From contig CM036756.1 of NCBI GenBank assembly GCA_020796225.1, forward strand, positions 67,391,152 to 67,455,151: DNA of 64,000 nt, written 5' to 3'. Below, piece by piece: positions 10,445 to 25,399 of this stretch. The translations under genes and the position numbers were made by a program. The notes below the pieces were generated by a model. The model was not told where the DNA came from, did not search any database, and saw only the letters and a list, made by a program, of their open reading frames with translations. Source of the stretch: Arion vulgaris (lineage: Eukaryota > Mollusca > Gastropoda > Stylommatophora > Arionidae). Within the stretch, counting starts at the first letter, position 1. Each line of letters starts with the position of its first letter.

Positions 10445-11215
10445 TTATAGTTCGTGTCACATTTGTACAACCAAATCATGTCAAATCAAACCAAATCAAA
10501 AAGTGAAGAAGGGGCGAGGGTGTGGTGTGCTACGATATACTTTTTTCACTTTTGCTGACAGTAGTAATTAGAAAATTGATTTTCAGTCCTGATTTAAATA
10601 AAACAGTACTTTGCTAAAGAACTTGGTCTTATATTGCTTATGCTTGATGTTTCATATTCCTAGACTTGGATGTACCAGATTTGGAACCTCGTAGATCGTC
10701 GATATCTTATGGTCGACAGCGATTTATCATCTTTAGGTAAACCCATATATATTCCTCTTGTACCGTTATATGTTACATAGGGCCTGCAAGTAATTTCTCC
10801 GTACCGCTCTGTCCTGGGCAACTAGTTCAATCTCTTTTATGGAATCGAGTCCGATATTTCTCGCCTAATAATAATACTGAACTTTCCCTGCCATTCTTTG
10901 GAGTTTTCCAAATATGCAAACTTAACATATATTATCATGGGGGAGAAGTGGATACTACCTCAACACAATACATCAGCTTTGTCCAACTCGGTTCCCGTGG
11001 GTGCCATGGTGTCCGTGTCATACATTTATGCGTCCTTTTTACTCTGCCGGTTTTAATCATAATCAGGATGTCTATTTTTTTAACAGTTTTCTGGATTTCG
11101 TATCACTTCAATGAACACGATCTTCTCGCTTTTGCAATCTTGTTTTTTTTTTTAAACCATTCTACTGCCATTTAACCAGACCCGTCACTTTTTCACTGGA
11201 GAAAGCGTCTACATA
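10445..11215. other. Mostly unassigned; LINE scrap at 10755-10880 (minus)
   Basis: At 10755-10880 the minus strand reads [20 protein letters not shown], like the last residues of a LINE (also seen at 15390). The remainder has no recognisable feature. Confidence 0.4.
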
Positions 11216-11226
11216 TGAACTATATT

Positions 11227-11480
11227 CTTCTTCTTCTCCTTTGCGTTCATTCTTTACGACCAATTTTAATCACTCTTTGTGATATGTTTGATCTTTGCCA
11301 AGACGTGTATACGTTGCACTTGGTTTGGTAGGCCCCTAAACGCATAGACTTCTACACGTTTAGGACACATGCATCCGATTTCAGCCAAAACTCCTTAGTC
11401 GCCTCTTACGACATGCGTGGCAGGTAACAGTGGTTATATTCTTTACACCCCAAATTTGGGCCCCGGTAACCACTCGGGCG
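11227..11480 (-). mobile_element. SINE A copy, 11-bp TSD
   Basis: A full 254-bp minus-strand copy between two TGAACTATATT duplications (11216-11226 and 11481-11491). The head starts CGCCCGAGTGGTTACC, close to the A box of tRNA-Ser/Leu. Confidence 0.93.
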
Positions 11481-11710
11481 TGAACTATATTAACATTACT
11501 ATTAGTAGTAGTAGTAGTATTGTAATAATTACATGGCAGTCGCAACTCCAAACACATCAATCAGATAAGAACTTCAATATATAAGAATGTTAGACAGCAC
11601 AGCAATATAGAGTTTTGTGAGAAGAATATACGTGATCCAGTAAAGTAAAAAAAAACATTCAAGGATACTCCCAAAAAGTGATAATCATCTATAAATTACT
11701 TAATTTGCAT

Positions 11711-12600
11711 CTTATCTTATCTTAACCACATTTGCCGTGAAGCGGCGTGGGGAGAGTTAGTTTGCTATCTTGTTCCAGGTGTGTTGCGCTTAACGTTGTC
11801 AGTCCATGCTTTCGCAGGGACTCTGAGATGTTATCTATCCATCGTGTTCTTGGCTTGCCTCGTGCTCTGCGCCCTGAGTGTCGATTATTGTAGGCACATG
11901 ATGGTAGTAAATGTGGTTCCATTCTCATTAGATGGCCGAACAACTTGATTCTTTGCTTCTCGATGTACTGTATGCATGGTATAATACCAACGATGCTTCT
12001 GATATTCTTGTTTCTCACTCTATCTCTCCTTGTAAAGTTGACAGCTTTTCGTAGACATCTCATTTCACATGTTGTAATCTTTCTTTCTTGTGTCTTAGTC
12101 AGGGGCCATATTTGGCACTGATAGCAGAGAGTTGGAATAAATATGCAGTTTATCAGTTGTCGTTTGACTGCCATGTTAATGCTTGGATGTTTTAATAGTG
12201 GTGACAGTTGGTATTTCACAACGTTTGCCTTCTGGCATCTAGTTTCGATTTCTCTGTCCATCTTTCCATCTGCTGTGAATATACTCCGAGATATTTGAAT
12301 TCTGGAGTCTGTTGTATTTTTACATTATTCACTTGTATATTTAGTTGACCTGTTGACCTACTTATTGTCATGACTTCTGTTTTGGAGGTGTTAATTTTGA
12401 TGTCATATTTTTCGCATGTCGATGGAGGGGAATTTACGTGTTGTTGAAGTTTGTGTTCGTTGTTGTAAATTATACTCTGATCATCTGCAAAGAGTAGTTC
12501 GTTTATTAAATTGTAGTTGTTATTGAGGTTGTTATCTGTCTTGGTTTCTTGCGTTATCCTGTCTATGTAAATATTGAAAAGTATTAATTTGCATGTGCAA
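11711..12600 (-). mobile_element. LINE relic, RT C-terminus, TTATC tail
   Basis: Minus strand: a degraded RT (ELLFADDQSIIYNNEH) followed by an intact frame at 11722-12261 with NMAVKRQLINCIFIPTLCYQ, KLFGHLMRMEPHLL and RRARGKPRTRWIDNISE. The sequence ends in tandem TTATC as displayed (11712-11724). A close copy lies at 56300-56950. Confidence 0.85.
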
Positions 12601-13070
12601 GCTAATATAATATAGAAAATATATTAATACGGAAAAGTAAATGGCCGAAATGAGAGGGATAAGGAAAGGCGGGAATGAAACAGAAAGAGAACTGGGCAAT
12701 AAATCTATATATATAATCCTTAAAGTTCGGATGTGCTGTCCTGGTATACCAACCTCAGTTTACATCCAAAATTCACCAAACTTTCTGCAAAATTTTATCA
12801 GGAAAAGTTCAGATCTACTAAAGAAAGTTTCGACATCGGGTCAATATTCGTTTAAAAAATAAATAAAACCCAAACTGATTGTTTTATTCGACTTTAATTT
12901 TTTTACATTTCGGTAGGTCCAACATGTGGTGAAGAAATGATACTACAGTCAAAGGGATATAATCACTAAATTCTTGTTGACCACTACAATATAAGCATGG
13001 ACTACGTCCCTTAACGTGCCACGAAGTTATAATAATAAAATCGTGGCATATGCTTCACAGAACGTAGCCA
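12601..13070. other. No gene recognised
   Basis: AT-rich sequence with one chance open stretch near 12641 that has no protein-like pattern. Confidence 0.4.
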
Positions 13071-13074
13071 TCAA

Positions 13075-13260
13075 ACACAGTAAACGAGTCGTTGATTTTA
13101 TAGGCACCTCTTATACGTTCAGTAGTTTGCCATTGCTTTCAGATCGGCGAGGTCTATTTTTACATTTTATAAAAATCCCACTCAAACGAAGTTGTTTCCA
13201 CACATGTTTACCTTGGGGTTTGAATCAGGTACGTTTGGGTTTGTGATCGAGTTTACTACC
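13075..13260 (-). mobile_element. SINE H copy
   Basis: Matches 45155-45375: CAGTAAACGAGTCGTTGATTTT, CTTATACGTTCAGTAGT, and a right end that is tRNA-like on the minus strand. There it reads CGATCACAAACCCAAACGTA, then CCTGATTCAAACCCCA as a decayed B box. Confidence 0.6.
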
Positions 13261-13325
13261 CAAATAAAACTACTCAATCAAACTGAAGGACGCAAAGGTG
13301 CTACTTTAAATTAGACGTGAAGCAT

Positions 13326-13656
13326 GGGGACTGCCTAGAGTAGTTGATAGTAGCTCGGCCTGCTAGCTGTGAGACGCCTCATAGCTCGGGTTCGATCCTA
13401 CTGTCCGGCATTTGTTCAAGTCCCCTGGTCTTACTCAGGACGATAACTTGAGTACCTCTGAAGTCGGAGAAAATCTGCCTGTATGGCGAGGAATACTAAT
13501 TACGAGTACATTGAGCACACGGCTGCCAGTGTAAAGTAATTTACAATGTGCACGCTGCTGCCATTGTTAGAAATTGGAAAAACAGATTTTCACGCAAAAA
13601 TCAGTTTCAGAGATGGAACTTCGTCTGAGTTGAAAGCGGACGAAAAAAAAAAAAAA
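13326..13656 (+). mobile_element. SINE E, tRNA-derived, poly(A), 13-bp TSD
   Basis: A 331-bp element with B box GGTTCGATCC near 13390 and a poly(A) of about 15. The duplication AGACGTGAAGCAT flanks it (13313-13325 and 13657-13669). The best copy of this family here; relics lie at 1085, 25215, 28345 and 39060. Confidence 0.9.
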
Positions 13657-14119
13657 AGACGTGAAGCATTACAAGAATCACCATAACCTTTAAAATCGCT
13701 TATCGAAGACAGTCGATTCAAACCACTTCTTAAAAATTATCAGAAAATACAATTCATGTTTTTTTTAGATGACATCTCTTGAAACGGCTTACCCAATTCC
13801 TCATCAAGGATTAATAAAATTTCACCTGTGCGAAGCCGGGTTAATTTGCTAGTTATAAATAAGTAACACATAGATCTTATAAAAAGATTGTGCTTGAACT
13901 TCTCGCACGAGCTTGCTGAAATCTGGTGGTAATTTTCTAACTGAAATATGCAATGTACTATCAAGATTAACACAGGGTTACCGGAGAAAAAAGAATCCCG
14001 TAATTTATCTTTCCATGAAAGTACGACATTCTTTGTCTCTTGCTTCATATTGCCTTTGTGTAACTTTCTTTTCTCCAATCCTGTTTTCCTCACATTGTCA
14101 GGATAAGAAGAGATTTCTA

Positions 14120-14470
14120 GAACAGGATTTTTCTGTGCACTTCACATACAGTGTCTTTCGTCGCCTCTGTTATTTCTGAGGTCCACCTTTTGTGTGGTTG
14201 GCCTTTTGCTTTGTATCCATTGTATTGGAGTAACATTGCTCTTCGAGCTGCACTGTTTGTTAGTAATTTGCTTATGTGGCCGAACCATTTAATTTGTTGT
14301 TTCTTGACGAAGTTCAGTATTGATGTTGTCCATTTTTTTCTTGATGTCTTCATTTTTAAACCGGTTTCTTCTTGTTAATCCTATCATTCTGCGTAGACAT
14401 TCAATTTGTCGTACTAGTTTTCTCTATCATTTGATGTCAGTCCATGTTTCCAACCTTGTCATAATACAAA
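14120..14470 (-). mobile_element. LINE C-terminal fragment
   Basis: Minus strand: VKKQQIKWFGHISKLLT, RRAMLLQYNGYKAKGQPHKR and WTSEITEATK. This is the WFGH-to-KGxPxxRW block after the RT of non-LTR elements. Upstream RT is lost. Confidence 0.75.
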
Positions 14471-14529
14471 TGAGTTTATACAGTGCAATTTGAGTATTGT
14501 TAGATCAAATTATAACTTTGATAGTATTA

Positions 14530-15385
14530 AGAAGTTTAATTGATGTAATAACTGACATTTCATTGTTTATGGAATGTAGTTTCGATAATTTAATTTAAGT
14601 CTAATGTTATAATTGCTTAAAGAAGGTGCGTTGAATAACATTTGTTGACATGTCCGTACTAAAAGTAAATATTATAAAACTAGTACACCTAATTAGATTA
14701 AACTTAAAGAATTGTTCACACATGGATTGTCTTCTTTTAAACTGCTACTTGGAAACATCTATGAATATTAGATTTAATACACTCGTGAGTATAAATATTT
14801 TATGTTTTAAAAAATAGTCATGCTACAAAATTTATATCAGCTGATGTAAATATTTTTATATTAATGTATTCATCATTCTTCTTCTTTTGCTCCGTATTCA
14901 TCATTCAATTAGCATAACTTAATATATAATATGTCATCATTTAGAGAAACAGTACTAGAGTTATAAATGTTTAAACTACTTGACATTAAATGTTAAATTG
15001 GAAGAAATAAATGGTCAGAGGTAAAAAAATAATACGGCGAAAGGATAAAATGTGTGAACTTGTGACAACTGTTTACCACTTTAAATACCTTCTGATGTAA
15101 CTACCATCCATTTCCACAACTCTCAGATTGACCAACCGCAGAAAATACGTCTCCTCAGTTGCTCGTTATCAAAGACTGACGACAATGTCTCACATCTTCT
15201 ACGTTGGTTTCCCCAACACGTGTTTTCTGAGAACACGTATTTTCTTGTACGATCAAAGATTTGGGGACATTATTTATCAACTCTATTATATTAATTTGTA
15301 CGTTGATTGAAAAACAAATTTGAATTTTGCCTTGCTTCCTAACTTAGTTTGTTTATATCAGGTGTATATTAATATATTCTCTTTC
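14530..15385. other. No gene or repeat recognised
   Basis: Very AT-rich. No conserved frame or recognisable repeat seen. Confidence 0.5.
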
Positions 15386-15389
15386 CTTA

Positions 15390-15620
15390 TAGTAGGCCTG
15401 CAGTAATTTCTCCATACCCTCTATCCTGGGCAACTCGCTCAATCTCCTCCATGGAACTGAGACCATTTTCCTGCCTCTCCAGCAAAGTTCTTTCAGGTCT
15501 CCTGGTCGACTCTTCTTGAACCCTTTGCATCCCACTTCAATGCCTGCTTTGAAATTCGTTGATCATTTCTCCTCAAGGTGTGGATATTCACTTTCGCCAT
15601 AACTTTGAGAGTGGTTAAAG
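15390..15620 (-). mobile_element. LINE 3' end scrap
   Basis: Across frames the minus strand reads KWDAKGSRRV, a GRPRKTW-like stretch, then SMEEIERVAQDRGYGEI, the usual last residues of a LINE ORF. Frameshifted. Confidence 0.55.
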
Positions 15621-15639
15621 GGTTGCCAATTTGACATTT

Positions 15640-16953
15640 TAAAGGTCAGATTCAGGAAATTTTGCCTTTTTGAAAGTGGTTGGCTTCAAAAGAAGAGTAT
15701 GATCTTTTGGCCGATTTTAAGCTTTTTATCATATACACATCAAATTCTTTTCTTCTAAAAATGTGTATAATTCTTAAGAAAACATCAGTGCAATAGAAGA
15801 ACAATACAGAAAAATAATTTGTGTTGATTGGAAAGAAGTCTGCCTGTGTTTGTCCGATTTTCTCAATTTTTAGTTTGCAACCCTGACGAGTGGTTATCCG
15901 TTTTCTGCTCTTTAGGCAAGAAATTAGGATTTACTTTATCAACAGGACTTCAATAACTTGCCCATGCTTATGTCAACATTTTAATTCCGATATATTTGAG
16001 TGTTTCACTTCTGTCAGTGTCTTTGTTACACATGATGACAGCAGCAGTAGGTATATTTACTATGTATTATTATGCAGTTGAGAGAAAAAACCATGTCCGA
16101 GAAGACTCAGACTGCTGAAACACTCACTCTGAATTCATATTATATTCCTAGTATTCATTCGCTTCTTTGGAATCAAAATAGTTTGAACTTCGAGAGGCTT
16201 AAACATATCATAATCATGAATGATGGTTCATGCTATAGTTTCACTTATAATTCAAGGATCTATGACAATAGATAATTCAAGTTAGTTGAAACTAGAGTTA
16301 TAATAAAGTGATGTTCGTCTCAAAACTTTGTTTATGTTTATTTTTGCTTCCTATTATTATTATGATCTGGCATAAAACTTAAAGTTTTATTCAAATGTGA
16401 AATATCCACAAAGATGGCGAGATTTACAGGAGAGAGATATTCAATTCTGATTCATTTTTTGCCGTTTTCGATTTGAAATCTTCGTTCTGTCTAGTTCTTA
16501 CCAATATCATGATGAATATGAATACGTAGAATCATCTTTCTGATTGTAGATATTTATTCTAAGTACTTAAAATGCTTTATAAATTAAGACACTTCTGAAA
16601 GCAATTGACACACCTAGTACTAGTAATGTATATAAGTATAGTACTATTTAGTCAGTAACTCAGAGTCAGACCCCTAAGACTGGCTAGAGTACCCGCCGGG
16701 TAGTCTTTATAATAATGTTCATTAGTCTACCGGAATAGAGGACAGTGAGTCGTGAGTTAAATGAGGAATATGAATTTAACTAAAACACTAATATTTTGTT
16801 ATAAACAAAACTATGAAAGTCAAAATAACCATTGTATAAATTATAATGTATTGATAAATGTTTTGTTATCTATTAGTGTCAGTAACAATTTAATTACACT
16901 TTGAGATACTCATGATACTGACCGTAGACAATATATATGAAGGACATCAATAA
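15640..16953. other. No gene or repeat recognised
   Basis: An AT-rich stretch with short open frames (near 15890 and 16072) that look like chance. Nothing else recognised. Confidence 0.45.
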
Positions 16954-16965
16954 ACTAAAGCCACT

Positions 16966-17244
16966 CTTCCTTCTGTTTTGTGTTGCAGTTTCTTTCTACC
17001 GATCCACACTTTTCAATCACCTCTGTGAATATGTTTGATATTTGCCAGAAAGAACGTTGTTGCAACACATTGGGGTTTACTTTAGGCCTCCAAACCCGAA
17101 ACATGACTTTCTACTACGCTTTACGGGGACATGTGCATCCGATTTCAGCCAAACCTCCTTAGTCGCCTCTTACGACATGCGTGGCAGGTAACAGTGGTTC
17201 TATTCTTTACACCCCAAATTTGGGCCCTGGTAACCACTCGGGCG
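16966..17244 (-). mobile_element. SINE A copy, 12-bp TSD
   Basis: A minus-strand copy between ACTAAAGCCACT duplications (16954-16965 and 17245-17256). Its 3' half is more diverged than in other copies, while the head is well kept. Confidence 0.9.
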
Positions 17245-17454
17245 ACTAAAGCCACTAAAGGTAGCCTAACTTAGTAACTAGTGCTAGTAGTAGTAGTAGT
17301 AGTTTATACTTTAGGAATTCGATTAATTTTAGAAACAAAATAAATACCATACATTTCATTCAAATGATTCATAACTAAGTCTACCCCAGGCTGCATGTAG
17401 AACATAACAATACTCTCAGAGGAGCTTATAAGCACTACAAATCTTCTATCGATA

Positions 17455-17660
17455 TACTCTTCCTGTCTCGTTTGACATATAAGGCTTCCACAACAGTTTT
17501 CCATTTGTTGACTTTCTAATAAATTGTCTCCAACTTCAGGTCAGAATCTTTCAACCACCTTTTCCATCATTCTTCTCCATGTTTTGTTTGGATATTCAGG
17601 TTTTATTTTCCCATCCATGAACCATCGGATAGCTGTCATAGTCAAAGACCACAAATCTTA
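17455..17660 (-). mobile_element. LINE C-terminal scrap
   Basis: Nucleotide similarity to 28560-28740 (TTTGACATATAAGGCTTCCA; CATCATTCTTCTCCATG), which encodes the RRWFGHVCRM block on the minus strand. Confidence 0.55.
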
Positions 17661-18460
17661 GCCATAGTAAACCAAAATAAATTATCACCTAAACAGAATG
17701 AAACCCTTAGCTACCACACTGCAGAAAGTGCAGTCATTCATGTGAGATAGTACAGCATGTCCAGCTCGAATGCCAAGGACTACAGAAAGTTGGACAAGAA
17801 CTTTTCCCACCGCACCCATCGGTTCATAATGTCTTTTGTGGTAGCCTCCCACAACCACAGAACGCATGCAGATTCTACAATTTAGCATTGGCTGCTCAAG
17901 AGGGAAAAATTACAGCCTTGGTCAGAAGGAGAAATTATGCATTACATAAATCAGTCAGGACACCTTGTGAGAATTGATAGAAGAGAATGCTTAGGCAGTG
18001 TCTCAACTCATCAGTTGTCCATCCAATGTGTGGCTGTCATATCTAGTCTGATTGATGGATAAGATCATCATCATTGCTCTTTGGTGAGAACTGTATGCAC
18101 CGATCTGTTTCTTACACAAGACAATCTCAGTGATAGTGCAAGAACTACTTCGCCTCAGCAAAGGTCCCTGATGTAATTTTGAAGTTAGTGAAGATATTTT
18201 GTATAGAAATTTTATTTTTAATCTTTCTAATCAATTTTGCCAGGGCATCGGCTTTCCAGCCTGCTTTTCTCAATTTTTAGCTACAAGGTTTTTTACATGC
18301 TCAACTTGGGACGTGGGACCTAGGTTTTATTGCCAGTCTCCTATAGGACTAGGAACTAGATCTCACCTACACTGAGATCAGGGATAATAGAAATATCCAG
18401 ATGGCTCCATAAGGGAGCAAGCAGAGTAGCTTTGGAGCGAGAGGAAAGCACCTAGCCTCT
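17660..18460. other. No gene recognised
   Basis: Unique-looking sequence without a conserved frame. Confidence 0.4.
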
Positions 18461-18464
18461 ACAT

Positions 18465-18605
18465 CACAAAGACCCCATAGCTAGTCTACATCACAAAGAC
18501 CCCATAGCTAGTCTACATCACAAAGATCCCATAGCTAGTCTACATCACAAAGACCCCATAGCTAGTCTACATCACAAAGACCCCATAGCTAGTATACATC
18601 ACAAA
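18465..18605. repeat. 27-bp tandem repeat, about 5 copies
   Basis: The unit CTACATCACAAAGACCCCATAGCTAGT is repeated head to tail with single-base differences, about 190 bp before the first visible exon of the zinc-finger gene. Confidence 0.9.
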
Positions 18606-18795
18606 CTTCTCTTTAGACTAGTACAAATAGTTTTTGTCAGAAAAATTGCTACTTAAAAGTGAATTGAGCCATTTCATATTTTTTTCTTTCATTTACCACA
18701 TATATTTGTAAAAGTATATGAGTAGGTGAGAGGTCACAGAGTTCATCATTTGCTGTGTTTGTTTGAATTATTTTAGATTTTCTGAAGAAGTGGCC

Positions 18796-18919
18796 ATGAC
18801 TGAATACGTCAACATGAAGATCAGGGAAGTAAGCAATTTGACTGAAGAAGTAGCAGGACAGGTGGAAGTCAGACAGCTTACTCCAATGGTAGAAGATGAT
18901 AAATGGAATATAAAAGATG
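18796..18919 (+). CDS. C2H2 zinc-finger protein, first visible coding exon
   Basis: It starts MTEYVNMKIREVSNLTEEVA, acidic and without a known domain (no KRAB, BTB or SCAN seen). The exon begins at 18777 after TTTTAG; the donor GATG|GTGAGT is excellent. It ends in phase 1, and the next exon (22678) starts with the two bases needed, giving KDEIIDYEYNY. The frame is also open from the acceptor to this ATG (FSEEVAM), so an upstream coding exon cannot be excluded. I chose this ATG because it is the first in the exon. Confidence 0.75.
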
Positions 18920-19051
18920 GTGAGTCGGTTATTTCTCATCCTTGACACGTGGGATATGATTTACCACATGATTGTGTGATCTGTGAGGTTGTAGTCATGT
19001 GATATTTTTTTATGTTTGCTATGACATGGTAAGGATATGTGACATTGTGGT

Positions 19052-19308
19052 CGCCCATGTGTTGCCAGGGCCCACAAGTGGAATAAAAAATAGTAACACT
19101 GCAACATATATAAGGCATGACGTAAGAAGCGACTGGGGTAGGGGCCTAGGGAAGTCACCCTAGTAAATAAAAAGTGTAGCAGAAATCAGATGGGCTGGAA
19201 TACTTGTGGGCACATAACTGGCACAATGTACAATCGCTCTTAGGCTCAGATCACACACAGATGACAAAGAGTAATTTAACAAGATGTCGATATGAAGCGC
19301 TCGAAGAA
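19052..19308 (+). mobile_element. SINE B copy, 11-bp TSD
   Basis: Flanked by GACATTGTGGT (19041-19051) and GACATTCTGGT (19309-19319). Starts CGCCCATGTGTTGCCAGGGC, has the shared head (CATGACGTAAGAAGCGACT) and the B body, and ends CTCGAAGAA. It lies in the intron of the zinc-finger gene. Confidence 0.88.
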
Positions 19309-19324
19309 GACATTCTGGTGATGT

Positions 19325-19720
19325 TCATAAGTACGGTTCCAACTTCACTGCAACTGGTCACCCCATAATTGCTCCGTTCCTGTGCCAACAAAAATCACAT
19401 GAAATGCTAACAACTGTGAAATGTCTTCTGTGTGAACTAATTCCAGAAATTCTGGTGATGTAATATATAACATTGCAGGGATGTGGTTTTTTTTTTCATT
19501 TTAGTGATGTGACATGTTTGTGATGTTGACTGCAATACAACCATGGTGTGATCTGTGACATTGCAGGGATACAATCTGTGACATGTTTATGATGTCGCAT
19601 CTGCAACTGTCTAGAGAACAAACTTTTTAAAAAAAGATGTCCTCAGAAAGGGAATGTGTCAGCCATTATTGGCAGGGAGGAATCGACACATATGAATGAC
19701 TCAATGGCCATGAAGTCTGG
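19325..19720. repeat. Dispersed repeat Z, two blocks
   Basis: Block 1 (about 19330-19455) is the reverse complement of 31935-32050; block 2 (about 19600-19720, TGCAACTGTCTAGAGAACAA...) is in direct orientation with 32320-32440. It codes for nothing recognised. Confidence 0.7.
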
Positions 19721-20189
19721 CCAGAAGAGAATGTTTGGCACATGTAATTACATTGGGTGGAGGAGAGGGATGCCATCCTTTCCGGTTGCTATCTATTGGC
19801 CGGAGTGTCAATTGCGTCTCCGAGTTCTGACTGTGCATATGTCTGATTTAATTCGTTAAAAACTGGTAGTTTTAATTGTATCGAGTGCAGTGTCTTTTAC
19901 CATATTTTGGTGGAATGCTAAATAGTGCTCCATGCAGCGTTCCACCTGATATTTGTGGTTGATTAAAATTTCCAGTGTTTGCCTTTGAGGGTTGCAATCG
20001 TTTTTTATATTTGGATTAAAGGCTTTCCTGCCACCTGTGTACATACCTCTTATATTTCCTGTGCCAAAGAAAGCTGGATCATCATCAAGATGTGTATCCT
20101 TTATAGGATGTTGCTCTCTTTGCAGAGCATCTGAAATTCATTCTGTTCTAGCCAGTTCACCCACTTCACCGATGGTCATATTCATGGTT

Positions 20190-21010
20190 TATTTAATATT
20201 TTGTAGTCATCTTCTTCTTGGTCTGCCTCTGTGTCCTGGGACCCTGCCCTCTAATATTGTTCTCTCCAGGCCATTGTGACGCTTGATGTGACCAAAGTAT
20301 CTAATTTTTCTGTATAGCATATTGTTTATCTGCCAATTGTCTTTAACATTCAGTTCTTTCAGGACATCAGTGTTATTTCTGTCCATGGTGTTCGTAGGAT
20401 CTTTCTGTAGCATTTCGTTTTGAAGGACTGGATTTTCGTTCTTGTTTGTGTAATGGTCCATGACTCACAACCATAAGTATCTACTGGAAAAATGCATGTT
20501 CTCAGTATTTTTAATTTTAATATTTTGTCGGTGCTTTGCCACATGTTTTTCATTGTGTTTAGCTTCTTGATTGGTATTGCCAATCTTCTTGAGATCTCTT
20601 TGGTGCAGTCGCTGTTATTGTTGACTATTGAGCCCAGGTATTCGTAGCTCTCTACTTGTTGGAGTTCTTCATTGTTTATTTGGATGTTATGTGAGCCTTT
20701 TGCTTTGTCAATTGACATTATTTTTGTTTTTTGTGTATTCAAATATAGATTTTGTCCTTCCCTATGTTTCTTGATCGTCATGATTAGGTTTTCCAAACCC
20801 TCTTTGCTGGTAAATAATAATACTGTATCGTCTGCGTATCTAAGCCCTGGTATGGATTTGCCGCCTATAGTGAAAGGGTCGTAATTCACATAATTGGCAT
20901 CGTCTTTTACATTCCTCATAATGTTCTTCGCATGTATGTTGAATAAGTATGGGGACAGAATACATCCCTGTCTCACATAATTCCTGCCAGAAGTTATTTG
21001 CTGAACGCTT
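20190..21010 (-). mobile_element. RTE-like LINE: RT palm and C-terminus (frameshifted)
   Basis: Minus strand, frame 1 (20359-20976): MRQGCILSPYLFNIHAKNIM, then LRYADDTVLLF with the catalytic YADD, then SYEYLGSIVNNNSDCTKEIS and YGCESWTITQTRTK. After a frameshift: IRYFGHIKRHNGLERTILEG and PGHRGRPRRR. Domain order and text resemble RTE/BovB elements. It lies in the zinc-finger gene intron, antisense. The endonuclease and N-terminal RT are missing. Confidence 0.88.
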
Positions 21011-21424
21011 GGTTGTGTTTTGTGCTACACATCTTGCAGATCTAAGTTTCCTGAGTCTCCAGCAAGACAGTTGGGCTATGTGCCCCTAGCTGGGAGTCTG
21101 GTTCTTGGATATCAGAAAAATTGCACTCATCAGTGGACCTCATATTACAAGTCTAGGGGCCAGACCTCCTCTGAGATTTTCTATCAGGTTTACTCCCCAT
21201 CAGACAATTGAAAAAAAAAAACCGACCATGGTGAGTCTATCCCTCTAGATAAGCCAGGACATACGATCAGATCCCTTTCTACACAGCTGGGGTTGACTTT
21301 TATATTCTGTGGGTCAACGGCGGGCTACTAGTTTTCACTTTTCACCCCTCCTAAGATAGACTAGTCGATTCCAACCATGATGAGTCACAACTGCAACCCC
21401 AGTAAAGAAAGTGCCAGAATGCTA

Positions 21425-21850
21425 TTAGAGGGTAGCAGTAAGATCCTCAACCTCGATCCTCATACTGGAAGTAGTGTTCCTGTATGCTCCATTCCATGTT
21501 GCAGCAACCATACCATGTGAGTTAGCTATGAAACCCCAACCTGACCTCTCACCACAATGTACAACATCGTCATCACCACTTGCACTATCTGCTATCAGCT
21601 CTTTAATTGTGTTTACAGCCTTCATATTGCCCCAATCTCTACATTCCCTTCCAAGAATAATGATAACATTGCAGAAGTTGATTATGCTGCCATCTGTCGT
21701 GATCCATTCTTTCCCGTTGGGTAGAGTTGCAACTGTGGATGGTCACCTGACCAATTGTTCTCTCAGGGTGGGTCATGCTGTAAAAATAATAGATATAGCA
21801 ATTTGTATTGTTTGTTTGTTTAGTAGGGGATTTAAGCTGAGGCACTCTCC
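21425..21850 (-). mobile_element. RNase H LINE fragment
   Basis: Minus strand: GERSGWGFIANSHGMVAATW, then TTSSMRIEVEDLTATL, the first half of a LINE RNase H domain (the MRIEVE region holds a conserved Glu). Confidence 0.7.
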
Positions 21851-22059
21851 TTTCAACCTAAGGTGAACCTTTTATTGGTTATATTAGAGTGTGTAGGCCA
21901 ACAAACATGAAAAATAAGAATTAACTCCTTTCGGAGAATCCAGCAGTTTATAGCAAGTTGTATAGAGATGTGATCATCTTTAAGTTGACACAACACTAGA
22001 AGAAAAACTAGAAACCAGTTAATGTGTTTTGTATTGTCATTATCAGGTGCCATGCTGGC

Positions 22060-22640
22060 TGATTTAATCAATCATGGATCTCCACAAATCTCTGTCCCTG
22101 GTATTTGCTATCATCTCAGATGTTGGCTCATTTCTGTGCTATGAAGTCAGGCTGTCTAATATTTTATCTCTCTGTTTTCCTCGTTCTCGTCTCCCTTTGA
22201 TTTTACCGGTTGTCAGAATGTGTTCTAAACCTCCCCTTCTCATCACATCTCCAAAAAATGATGACTGCCTCTTTCTTATATTGACAATAAGTTTTCTCTT
22301 TGTCTTGACTTTATTCAACACCTCCACATTCGTCATGTTAGCAGTCCATGGGATTCTTATCATTCTTCTGTAAAACCACACCTCTGATTTTTCTATCTGT
22401 TAACCGTCCATGACTCACATCCGTATGTGAGTATTGGCTCTATGTTGAACTGAATAACTCATTCTGACCTCAATTGACAGTGACCTGTTCCATATAATAC
22501 TTCTCATTTTCTGGAACGCAGCTTTCGTCTGCTCTATTTCTGATCTGTGATCTTATCAGGACTCTAATGTATTTCAATTCATTGTCATTAACAGTTAAAA
22601 TGTCCACGTTATATGCTATATTGTTATTTATTTTATATGT
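22060..22640 (-). mobile_element. RTE-like LINE C-terminus
   Basis: Minus strand: MWFYRRMIRIPWTANMTN, then RKRQSSFFGDVMRRGGLEHI and GKIKGRRERGKQRDKILDSL. This is the standard MWFYRRM to GKxxGxRxRGxxR block of RTE-like elements. A sister copy lies at 62985 (plus). It reaches within 40 bp of the next exon's acceptor. Confidence 0.85.
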
Positions 22641-22677
22641 TTTATAACAGTTTCCATTCATTGTTTTCATTTATCAG

Positions 22678-25330
<2,653 letters not shown>

Positions 25331-25399
25331 AGTGTGATCGTTACAGGAAACCTGTTGTCAGTGTAACTCTTGCCTTGAGTCCTCATACCATTTGTACTT